32,994 bases of DNA from CAZTVF01 sp964616985 (GTDB taxonomy: Bacteria > Planctomycetota > Phycisphaerae > SM23-33), in contig CAZTVF010000055.1 of NCBI GenBank assembly GCA_964616985.1, positions 1 through 32,994 on the forward strand. The letters run 5' to 3'. The notes under the pieces were generated by a model. The model was not told the DNA's origin. It saw nothing but the letters and a program-made list of their open reading frames with translations, and did not search any database. Below, piece by piece: positions 7,323 to 13,961 of the stretch (positions are counted from its first letter, which is position 1; each line of letters opens with the position of its first letter). Made by a program: the position numbers and the translations under genes.

Positions 7323-7883
7323 CTAGATATAGTCGCTGAACAGTTCTTTGCTGGGGTTGGGGATGACGATCTCGCTGACCAACAGGCCGCGGTCGCGGAC
7401 TTCCTGGGCGCCGGCGGCGACGGCGGCGCGGCAGTCGGCCACCGTGCCGGTCATCAGGCAGAAGCCCTTGCCGCCCAGGGCCATCGCCACCTGGATGCGG
7501 AAGAGCGTGACCTTGCCGGCCTTGGCGGCGGCATCGGAGGCGGCGATGATGCTGGTGCCGCTGAATGATTCGATGATGCCGATGGCCTCGGCCTGGTCCT
7601 GTTCGAGGACGACCGACTGGCCCATTGCGGGGAAGAGCCCCTCGTGGACGTTGGGGATCACGAGGCTGTCGATGACGGCCTCGCCCGCGGCGGCCAGGGC
7701 GGCCTTGAGAGAGGCCTGCACATCGCTGACCATGCCGCCGAACACGACGAGGTATTTGCCCGAGCAGATCGTGCGGGCAATAATGATCTGCACGTTGGCG
7801 GCCTTGAGCAACTCGTCCTGGACGAGGTACCCGATGCCGATGCTGGAGAGTTCAATCGTTCCGATGGATTTCGGGATCGCCAT
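7323..7883 (-). CDS. pduT: BMC shell protein, PduT-like tandem-domain trimer
   Basis: The 186-residue protein contains two BMC folds: residues 6-90 (GTIELSSIGIGYLVQDELLKAA...) and residues 98-180 (AEAIGIIESFSGTSIIAASDAAAKAG...). This is the arrangement of trimeric shell proteins of the PduT class. ARTICSGKYLVV places Cys40 where PduT carries the cysteine that holds a [4Fe-4S] cluster at the trimer pore. The role inferred is a shell facet that passes electrons across a microcompartment wall. AAGGA precedes the ATG at 7883, excluding a longer in-frame reading that runs through pduS in the wrong frame. It follows pduS by 14 bp, so the two are one unit. Confidence 0.92.
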   Translation of the reverse strand: MAIPKSIGTIELSSIGIGYLVQDELLKAANVQIIIARTICSGKYLVVFGGMVSDVQASLKAALAAAGEAVIDSLVIPNVHEGLFPAMGQSVVLEQDQAEAIGIIESFSGTSIIAASDAAAKAGKVTLFRIQVAMALGGKGFCLMTGTVADCRAAVAAGAQEVRDRGLLVSEIVIPNPSKELFSDYI

Positions 7884-7897
7884 TTCTTGTCCTTCCG

Positions 7898-9226
7898 TTA
7901 CTTCTGAATCCACACCACGCCGCCTTCGACGGACGTGACCGTGCCGTCGATGGACGCGTGCACCGGCGCGCCCAGTGCGGGCTTGCCATCCTTGACCGGC
8001 GGGCGGCCGACTTCCTGCCCCGCCTTCACCTTCGCACCGGCCGCGACGGTCGCCTCGCAGGGGGCACCCACGTGCTGCTTCAGCGCGATGCCCACCTTCG
8101 CCGTGGCCAGCAGGCCCTCGACCAGCGGCCCGGTGTTCTGAAAGCCCATCAGCCCCAGCTTCTGCAGCAGGCGGCGCGTGGGCGCCTTGCGGTTGGCCAT
8201 GTGCATCACCGGCCGCTGCGGGTTGAACGGCGGGTTGGTCCACTTGGTTCCCTCGGCCGCCAGGCGCCGCTTGTTCTGCGAGCACACGCCCTTGGGGTCG
8301 AGGTCTTCGGGGCAGGACCACATGCTGCACAGGTTGCACTCACAGCAGTAGGCCGAGCCGCGGATGTCGCTGGCGCCCACGCCGTTGAACATCATGCTTC
8401 GCATGGCCTTGTGCGGTTCGACGGGGTGCCCCAGCAGGTACCGCGGGCACATTTCGGTGCAGAAGCTGCACTGGTCGCACGCGGCGCGGGCGATGCGGGC
8501 GATGCTGTCCCACTCGCGGCGGAACTTGCGGACGACGACGTGCGTCGCCGGCAGGATGATCACGGCGCCGGTGGTCTTGGTGACCAGGGCGTCGGGGTTG
8601 TTCTCGATGCGGCCCATCATCACGCCGCCGACGATGTAGACGGGGTCGGGCACGGACGCTCCGCCGGCGGCGACGACGCACTGGCGCAGCGACACGCCCA
8701 CCGGCACGCGAAGCGTCACCGGGTTCTTCACCGCCCCGGCCACCGAGACGTATTTGACGATGACCGGCGAGGTGGCGGCCGCGGCAACGTTCATCGCCGT
8801 CTCGACGTTCATCGTGACGACGTTGACATTCAGCGGGATGCCGCCCGGCGGAATGGCCCTGCCGGTGACGTCATACGTGAGGATGAATTCGTCGCCGGCG
8901 GGATAGGCGTCCTTCAGCGGGGCGATCTCCATGCCGCGGGCGAGCTTGGGCCGCAGAATCTCGATGACGTCCTTGTACTTGTCCTTGATGCCGATGAAGC
9001 CTCGCCCCGCGCCCACCAGTCGCATGCCGGCGGCCAGACCTTCGATCACGCCGTCGGCGTACTTGCGGAGCACTTCCTTGTCCTTGTGCAGCAAGGGCTC
9101 GCACTCGGCGGCGTTGATGATGACCGTGTCGGCCTTTGCCGAGAGCTTCACGTAGGTCGGAAAGCCGGCGCCGCCGGCGCCGACGACCCCGGCAGAACGA
9201 ACTTGATCCACTGCGATATCAGCCAT
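7898..9226 (-). CDS. pduS: PduS-like RnfC-type flavin/Fe-S protein
   Basis: The protein has 442 residues. An N-terminal RnfC-type nucleotide/flavin segment, VVGAGGAGFPTYVKL (residues 14-28), leads to INAAECEPLL and then an SLBB-type domain near residues 155-215. Two [4Fe-4S] motifs follow: C250xxC253xxC256xxxC260P and C294xxC297xxC300xxxxC305P. The C-terminal 80 residues resemble a barrel-sandwich segment. In the propanediol system PduS reduces cobalamin for diol dehydratase and contacts PduT; the same pairing here supports electron transfer into a microcompartment. Which signature enzyme is served is unknown, because no dehydratase, aldolase, aldehyde dehydrogenase or other shell gene lies in the window. 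Length is normal. Confidence 0.92.
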   Translation of the reverse strand: MADIAVDQVRSAGVVGAGGAGFPTYVKLSAKADTVIINAAECEPLLHKDKEVLRKYADGVIEGLAAGMRLVGAGRGFIGIKDKYKDVIEILRPKLARGMEIAPLKDAYPAGDEFILTYDVTGRAIPPGGIPLNVNVVTMNVETAMNVAAAATSPVIVKYVSVAGAVKNPVTLRVPVGVSLRQCVVAAGGASVPDPVYIVGGVMMGRIENNPDALVTKTTGAVIILPATHVVVRKFRREWDSIARIARAACDQCSFCTEMCPRYLLGHPVEPHKAMRSMMFNGVGASDIRGSAYCCECNLCSMWSCPEDLDPKGVCSQNKRRLAAEGTKWTNPPFNPQRPVMHMANRKAPTRRLLQKLGLMGFQNTGPLVEGLLATAKVGIALKQHVGAPCEATVAAGAKVKAGQEVGRPPVKDGKPALGAPVHASIDGTVTSVEGGVVWIQK

Positions 9227-9420
9227 GATGGTTTACATGCTCCATAGGTCCCGCTCGCGGCGGGCCCGACGCATCCACGATACCCAAAGACGGCGCCGGG
9301 GACAAGCGCATTGACGACGCCCTCGCCGCCGCAGGCCGTTCGCGCATGAGTCTCGCGCAGAGGAAGGCGTCGGGGATCCTGTGGGGCCGGGAATGGGTGG
9401 AACGGGAGCCGCCTCTATCG

Positions 9421-9444
9421 CACCCCCAACCGATTTTGGGGGTG
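9421..9444. terminator. Hairpin downstream of the HU gene
   Basis: CACCCCCAA (9421-9429) and TTGGGGGTG (9436-9444) form a perfect 9-bp stem with a six-base loop, 24 bases past the HU-family stop on the minus strand and before pduS. No T run follows. It probably separates HU transcripts from pduS-pduT. Confidence 0.45.
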
Positions 9445-9467
9445 GCGGCAGGCGGCGGAAGAAGGGT

Positions 9468-9800
9468 TCAGGCGGGAGGGGTGCCCGGGGGCGTGGTCTT
9501 CTGCGATGCGGCGGCGACGATCTGCAGCCGCTGCTTCATCAGGCGGCCGACCTTGAACTTCACGGTCCGCTTGGGCGGAACCTGAACCCGCTGCAGCGTC
9601 TTGGGGTTCTGGGCGATGCGGGCCGAACGCTCCTTCGTCTCAAACACGCCGAAGTCGCGGAACTCCAGGCGATTGCCCTGGCCGAGTTCGCTGATGGTTT
9701 CATCCAGGAAGCTCTGGATGATCTTCTTCACCACCACGCGCTTGGTGTCTGTCTTTTCCGCGATCCGATCCACGAGTTCTTTTTTAGTCACCGTATGCAT
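9468..9800 (-). CDS. HU/IHF-family DNA-binding protein
   Basis: The 110-residue protein starts MHTVTKKELVDRIAEKT, with a dimer-forming helix pair through KKIIQSFLDETISEL. It then shows the family signature NRLEFRDFGVFETKERSARIAQNP, followed by the DNA-contacting arm (QNPKTLQRVQVPPKRTVKFKVG). A tail of about 20 residues (LQIVAAASQKTTPPGTPPA) extends beyond typical HU. The role is nucleoid architecture and DNA bending. AAGGA lies eight bases before the ATG, and two promoter-like sequences lie upstream in an AT-richer stretch. Whether it acts as an HU homodimer or an IHF-like specific binder cannot be decided here. Confidence 0.93.
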   Translation of the reverse strand: MHTVTKKELVDRIAEKTDTKRVVVKKIIQSFLDETISELGQGNRLEFRDFGVFETKERSARIAQNPKTLQRVQVPPKRTVKFKVGRLMKQRLQIVAAASQKTTPPGTPPA

Positions 9801-9827
9801 GAACGTTTCCTTGAATCAGCGCAAGAT

Positions 9828-9856
9828 CATTTATCGTTGTAGCGACATAATGTCAA
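9828..9856 (-). promoter_or_regulatory. HU promoter P2 (proximal)
   Basis: On the minus strand TTGACA (complement of 9851-9856) is followed after 17 bases by TAAATG (complement of 9828-9833). The -35 is perfect; the -10 is weak, and ATAAAT one base earlier is an alternative. Confidence 0.4.
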
Positions 9857-9889
9857 TTCAGAAGTGCCAACTCTATTACCTTACCGTGA

Positions 9890-9917
9890 CTTATACTATG
9901 CACCCCCGCGATGTCAA
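9890..9917 (-). promoter_or_regulatory. HU promoter P1 (distal)
   Basis: On the minus strand a perfect TTGACA (complement of 9912-9917) is followed after 16 bases by TATAAG (complement of 9890-9895), five of six bases of the -10 consensus. It is the best promoter match seen in the window and lies about 90 bases before the HU start. Confidence 0.6.
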
Positions 9918-9965
9918 ACAAGAAAATTCTCCAGTTTACGTCATTCGCGGTCCGTGCGCGGCGAG

Positions 9966-9993
9966 GGGTGACGGCCCCGGAGGACCGCCACCC
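9966..9993. repeat. Possible degenerate copy of the GGTGGCGG palindromic repeat
   Basis: GGGTGACGG, a ten-base loop, then CCGCCACCC forms an 8-bp stem with a bulged A. It resembles the repeat at 26101-26131 in its outer arms only. It lies beyond the 3' end of the NmrA-like gene. Confidence 0.3.
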
Positions 9994-10052
9994 GCTCGAG
10001 AGCTGAATCCGTGAATTGAGAGCTCGCGGCCCGGTAAGAACAGGAAGGCATT

Positions 10053-10940
10053 TCATCGGCCGGCGCTGACAGGGGCCTCTTGCCCCGCGCGCTGCCACCC
10101 GGCGAAGTGCAGCCAGTCTTCGAAGCTCATCATCTCGGGAAAACGGGAACGCAGCATCGCGATATCGACGCTGTAGCCGACGCGCTCGAACCACTCGAAC
10201 ATGACCGCGTAATCCGGGTTCGCCTGCCGCATCTGCTCGATCGGCTGCTGCATGTACCGCACCGGACGCCCGATCGCCTCGCCCAGCATCTCCGCCGTCC
10301 GCTCCAGCGAGAGATCCTCGGCCGCGATGTCGAATGACTTCCCGATGAATCCCTGCGGGCGCTCGAAACAGCTGGCGGCGATGCGGCCGATGTCTTCGAC
10401 GGCGATCATCTGCAGCCGCGTCGTGGGCTTCAGCGGCAGGCTCAGAACGCCGTCGAGAATCTGGCGGCGGAACATCGTGGAGAAGTTGTCCATGAACCAC
10501 ACGGGGCGGATCACCGTCGCCGCAAGGCGCTTTTGGCTGATGTACTGCTCGACCTGCCGCTTCGTATCGAAGTGCGGGATCCCCGTGTTGCGGTCGGCCG
10601 AGGCGACGGAGGTGAACACCAGGTGCTTCACGCCGAGTTCGGCGGCCAGGTCAGCCACCAGCTTGCCCTGCTGCACCTCCACGTCCGGGCCGTTGCTGGG
10701 CATGGTGACGGCGAACACGCCGTAGCAACCGGTCATTGCATTTCGAAGTGAGTCGGCATCGTCAAGGTCTCCCAGGGAGACCTTGGCCCCGCGGTCGGCC
10801 AGCACGCGGGCCTGGGGCTTGGATGCATCACGGCAGAAGATCCTGACGGACCAATCGAGGCTGAGCAGGTTTCTCGCCGCCGCCCCGCCCTGCTGGCCGG
10901 TTGCCCCGATCACCAGAACGGTCTTGTTCGCGTGGTTCAT
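10053..10940 (-). CDS. NmrA-like NAD(P)-binding protein (atypical SDR)
   Basis: The 295-residue protein begins with a Rossmann beta-alpha-beta unit and glycine motif VIGATGQQGGAAARNLL (GxxGxxG). It continues with IFCRDASKPQARVLADRGAKVSLGDLDD, where an acidic/amide position follows the second strand, then YGVFAVTMP and HLVFTSVASADRNTGIPHFDTKRQVE. This is the NmrA/HSCARG-type atypical short-chain dehydrogenase pattern. Members bind NAD(P)(H) and may be redox sensors or reductases; the usual YxxxK catalytic pair is not seen, consistent with the NmrA group. The ATG at 10940 is chosen because AAGGAG lies seven bases before it. It diverges from the PEP-CTERM gene. Confidence 0.88.
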   Translation of the reverse strand: MNHANKTVLVIGATGQQGGAAARNLLSLDWSVRIFCRDASKPQARVLADRGAKVSLGDLDDADSLRNAMTGCYGVFAVTMPSNGPDVEVQQGKLVADLAAELGVKHLVFTSVASADRNTGIPHFDTKRQVEQYISQKRLAATVIRPVWFMDNFSTMFRRQILDGVLSLPLKPTTRLQMIAVEDIGRIAASCFERPQGFIGKSFDIAAEDLSLERTAEMLGEAIGRPVRYMQQPIEQMRQANPDYAVMFEWFERVGYSVDIAMLRSRFPEMMSFEDWLHFAGWQRAGQEAPVSAGR

Positions 10941-10959
10941 AGATTGCTCCTTCTGGGCC

Positions 10960-10965
10960 ATTGTA
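10960..10965 (-). promoter_or_regulatory. TACAAT -10-like box for the NmrA-like gene
   Basis: TACAAT on the minus strand lies 20-25 bases before the ATG at 10940. It matches the -10 consensus at five of six positions, but no convincing -35 box was found. Confidence 0.35.
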
Positions 10966-11198
10966 GCGCCACCTCACCAGGCGAAACGCGACGCGACGGC
11001 TCTGGGGCGATGCCGTGGATGCACATCCACTCTACTGCCGCGGCGCCAATACGACTAGACGACCGACCTAGGCGTTTGCAGCGGCGCCACCGACCTTCGT
11101 TCCGGTCTGGGGTACGATTGGGCCGCCGACTGAGGGGAACTAGGATTGACGGGAACGCATTTTGTCGCAAGTTTCACACCCATTCCCCAAAGGAATTG

Positions 11199-12410
11199 AT
11201 GATGAAGACGAAGCTGCTTTTGATTGTTTTCGCGGCAGTGGTCGCCGGCGCCGGGATGGCCGGAGCGGCCTCGTTCACGGTCCTGGGCTATCTGCCCAAC
11301 GGCGGGATGATCAGCCAGGCGAACGGCCTGTCGGCCGATGGCAGCGTCGCGGTGGGCATCAGCGATATCGCGCCTTGGGTCCCCGCGCTGGGCCCGCCAC
11401 GGCGTCAATCGTTCCGGTGGTCGAGCAGCGGCGGCATCGCGGCCATCGCGCCCCTTTGCCTCAACTCCAACTACGCGCAGGCATGGGGCGTCAGCGGCGA
11501 CGGCAGCACCATCGTCGGCGATGCCGACAGTTCCACCAACGGCATCACCCGTAACGGCGGCATCAGCGCCTACCGCGTCATCAACGGCGGGCCGGTGCAG
11601 GCGATGGGCGATCTGGTCACCGCCCTGCCCAACAGCTACGCCCGGGCCGCCAGCTATGACGGAAACATCATTGTCGGCGTCGCCACCGACCCGACCACGC
11701 TGGGGGCTGTCGCCTTCCGCTGGACTCCTTATACCGGCATGCTCCCCCTGGGTGACATCGGCTCACCGGCCCTCAGTGCCTCCGGGGCGATGGCCGTATC
11801 GTGGGATGGCAACGTCGTGGTCGGCTTCGCCAGCCCTACACTGCCGACCGACTCGCAGGAAGCCTTCGTCTGGCGACCGGGCGGCGGGCCCATGATCGGG
11901 TTGGGGTACCTTGGCGTCGGCGACGCCCGCTGGAGTATCGCCAACGGAGTGTCGGCTGACGGCAACGTCATCGTCGGACAAAGCAGCATCGGCACCGACG
12001 CCGGCGCGTTCCTGTGGCGCGACGGCAATATGATCGCGCTGGGCGCCTTGGGAGGGACGAGCTACTTCAGTTCCGCCCAGGCCGCCAACGCCGACGGCAG
12101 CATCGTCGTCGGCATGAGCTCAACCGCCACCGGCGAATCCGACGCCTTCATCTGGGACCCCGTCAACCGCATGAGGGATCTCAACGATGTTCTGGCCGGC
12201 CTGGGCGTGGATCTCGGCGGCTACATCGCGCGCGAGGCCCTCGCCATTTCCGCCGACGGCCGATCTATCGCCGGCATGGCGTCCAATGTCGACGGCGACG
12301 CCGTTGCATTCGTCGCCGACATGCAGGTCCCCGAGCCCTCCAGCATGGCCGTGCTGACCGCAATGGCCGCCGGCCTCCTGGCGCGCCGACGCGTTCCCAG
12401 GCGTGTCTGA
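11199..12410 (+). CDS. PEP-CTERM protein with seven HAF-type repeats (paralogue 1)
   Basis: The protein has 403 residues. A signal peptide (MMKTKLLLIVFAAVVAGAGMAGAA) is followed by about seven repeats of roughly 45 residues. Each centres on S-x-DG-x-x-x-x-G, for example GLSADGSVAVG, GVSGDGSTIVG, ASYDGNIIVG, VSWDGNVVVG, GVSADGNVIVG, NADGSIVVG and ISADGRSIAG. This is the HAF extracellular repeat pattern, and seven copies suit a seven-bladed beta-propeller. The C-terminus is a PEP-CTERM sorting signal: VPEPSS, a hydrophobic stretch, then ARRRVPRR. Such proteins are exported and processed by an exosortase/archaeosortase-type enzyme, not found here. AAAGGA lies five bases before the first of two adjacent ATG codons. 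Confidence 0.9.
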   Translation: MMKTKLLLIVFAAVVAGAGMAGAASFTVLGYLPNGGMISQANGLSADGSVAVGISDIAPWVPALGPPRRQSFRWSSSGGIAAIAPLCLNSNYAQAWGVSGDGSTIVGDADSSTNGITRNGGISAYRVINGGPVQAMGDLVTALPNSYARAASYDGNIIVGVATDPTTLGAVAFRWTPYTGMLPLGDIGSPALSASGAMAVSWDGNVVVGFASPTLPTDSQEAFVWRPGGGPMIGLGYLGVGDARWSIANGVSADGNVIVGQSSIGTDAGAFLWRDGNMIALGALGGTSYFSSAQAANADGSIVVGMSSTATGESDAFIWDPVNRMRDLNDVLAGLGVDLGGYIAREALAISADGRSIAGMASNVDGDAVAFVADMQVPEPSSMAVLTAMAAGLLARRRVPRRV

Positions 12411-12438
12411 AACGGCTATTGAGGAATCGTCTCATTAT

Positions 12439-12489
12439 GACGGGCGAATGCGGCGCCTCGGCGCAGAGCGCCGCATTCCTTCGCCCGTC
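12439..12489 (+). terminator. Long-stem hairpin after PEP-CTERM paralogue 1
   Basis: GACGGGCGAATGCGGCGC (12439-12456) pairs with GCGCCGCATTCCTTCGCCCGTC (12468-12489) around an 11-base loop, with a small internal asymmetry. It begins 28 bases after the stop, as expected of a terminator, though no T run follows. Confidence 0.55.
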
Positions 12490-12732
12490 GCCACCTCGCG
12501 ACCACGAAGCCTCCCCGTCGTTAGCCTATGCTGCGGCCAAGCCTCGCATCACGGCTGAATTCCTGTAGATGCCGCACCTAGTCAACGCGCGGGCTAAGCA
12601 CCCACCTCACAAACAGGTGGAAGCCAATTGGGGTTTGTCTCCCAAGCGCCCCTAGAATGCCCCGGCGCGACAAAAGCGGTTTCTGTCCGCGGAACATTCA
12701 GGCTCACCTCAGTCCATCTTTGAAGGAGAACT
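12490..12732. other. Non-coding gap between the two PEP-CTERM genes
   Basis: With the hairpin before it, this completes a gene-free stretch of 322 bases (12411-12732). It holds a small CCACCT/AGGTGG stem near 12605 and a TAGAAT box at 12653-12658. A strong AAGGAG ribosome site lies just before 12733. No open frame with codon structure was seen. Confidence 0.6.
12653..12658 (+). promoter_or_regulatory. TAGAAT -10-like box upstream of PEP-CTERM paralogue 2
   Basis: TAGAAT about 75 bases before the ATG at 12733. TTGGGG at 12628-12633 is a poor -35 candidate with a 19-base spacer. The position implies an untranslated leader of about 65 bases. Confidence 0.35.
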
Positions 12733-13923
12733 ATGATGAAGGCAAGGGGTTTACTGGCAGTTCTGGTGGGGATCTTGTTGACCTCCACCATCGCCCAGGC
12801 GGCGAGCTTCACCGCCCTGGGGTATCTGGATCCGACCGGGTCGAGCAGCAAGTCCTTGGGCATCTCCGATGACGGCAGCGTGGTCACCGGAACCAGCGAG
12901 AGCATCCCAGGTCCAGTTCTCAAGGGATTCCGTTGGACGCTGGCGACGGGCTTGACGAGCATCGGAGGCCTCTACGCCAACGCCCAGTTCGTCCAGGCGT
13001 GGGCCATCTCGGGCGACGGCACGACCATCGTCGGTGACGCCGACATGTCCGGCGACGGCGTCAATCCGGATGGCAATTTCGTCGCGTTCCGCAAGGTTGG
13101 TACGGGCGCCATGCAGGAGCTCGGCGACTTCACGGCCCCGATCTTCAACAGCTCGGCCAAGGCCGTCAGCTATGACGGAACCGTGGTTGTCGGTGTCGGC
13201 AGCAATCCGACCGGCGGCGCCGTGGCCTTCCGCTGGACGATTGCGGGCGGTCTGGTCAGCCTCGGCGACATCGGGGCTCCCCTCGTGACCGCGTCGTCGG
13301 CCCTGGGCGTTTCTGCCGACGGCAACGTGGTCACGGGTTTCGCCAGCCCCACCAGCGCCGCCGATACGCAGGAAGCGTACATCTGGAGCGCGGCCACGGG
13401 CACTATGACGGGGATCGGCTACCTCGCCGGCGCGACCGGCTCGCGCTACAGCGCGGGCAACGCGATCTCGGCCGACGGCACCCGGATCGTCGGTGAAAGC
13501 AGCAACGCCAGCGGCGGCATTGAGGCGTTCCTGTGGAGCGGCGGCACGATGACCGGCCTGGGCGCGCTGCAGACTGGTTTTGACAGCTTCGCCACCACAA
13601 TGAGCGACAACGGCCTGGTCGTCGGCGGCAGCGCCGTTACCCCCCTCGGCACGGAAGGCTTCATCTGGGATGCCTCCAACGGCATGCGAGATCTCAATAC
13701 GGTTCTCAGCGGCCTGGGCGTCAACCTGGGCGTCTACCGCATCACGGACGTCTTGGCCCTGTCCTTCGACGGCAACATCGTCGCCGGCATGGCCGAGGAT
13801 GACATGGGCAACCCGATCGCCTTCGTGGCTGACCTGACGACAGTGCCTGAACCGGCAACCATGGGTCTTCTTGCGGCAGGGGCTTCGTGGCTCCTGCTTC
13901 GCCGTCGGAATGCTCGCGTTTGA
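12733..13923 (+). CDS. PEP-CTERM protein with seven HAF-type repeats (paralogue 2)
   Basis: The 396-residue protein is built like the gene before it. A signal peptide (MMKARGLLAVLVGILLTSTIAQAA) leads into about seven repeats centred on S-x-DG-x-x-x-x-G (GISDDGSVVTG, AISGDGTTIVG, VSYDGTVVVG, GVSADGNVVTG, AISADGTRIVG, MSDNGLVVGG, LSFDGNIVAG). It ends with a PEP-CTERM signal, VPEPATMG, a hydrophobic segment, then LLRRRNARV. Repeat order and flanking phrases such as FRWT, AQAW/VQAW and RDLN match paralogue 1, indicating tandem duplication. AAGGAG lies four bases before the ATG. Only 38 bp separate its stop from the copper oxidase gene, so the two are probably co-transcribed. Confidence 0.9.
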   Translation: MMKARGLLAVLVGILLTSTIAQAASFTALGYLDPTGSSSKSLGISDDGSVVTGTSESIPGPVLKGFRWTLATGLTSIGGLYANAQFVQAWAISGDGTTIVGDADMSGDGVNPDGNFVAFRKVGTGAMQELGDFTAPIFNSSAKAVSYDGTVVVGVGSNPTGGAVAFRWTIAGGLVSLGDIGAPLVTASSALGVSADGNVVTGFASPTSAADTQEAYIWSAATGTMTGIGYLAGATGSRYSAGNAISADGTRIVGESSNASGGIEAFLWSGGTMTGLGALQTGFDSFATTMSDNGLVVGGSAVTPLGTEGFIWDASNGMRDLNTVLSGLGVNLGVYRITDVLALSFDGNIVAGMAEDDMGNPIAFVADLTTVPEPATMGLLAAGASWLLLRRRNARV

Positions 13924-13961
13924 TTAAGGCCACCTTCACCTTGAGACATAGGAGACATTCG

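Noticed and set aside
7958..9247. 429-codon open frame on the plus strand
   Set aside because: Antisense to pduS, which has two intact cluster motifs. The composition is that of a shadow frame.
12602..12622. CCACCT/AGGTGG hairpin as a terminator
   Set aside because: The stem is only six bases and lies just upstream of the probable promoter of the next gene; the longer hairpin at 12439-12489 is the better candidate.
11199..13923. Exosortase gene near the PEP-CTERM proteins
   Set aside because: No multi-helix protein with exosortase catalytic Cys, Arg and His motifs lies in the window; the membrane proteins at 3044 and 30716 do not show them.
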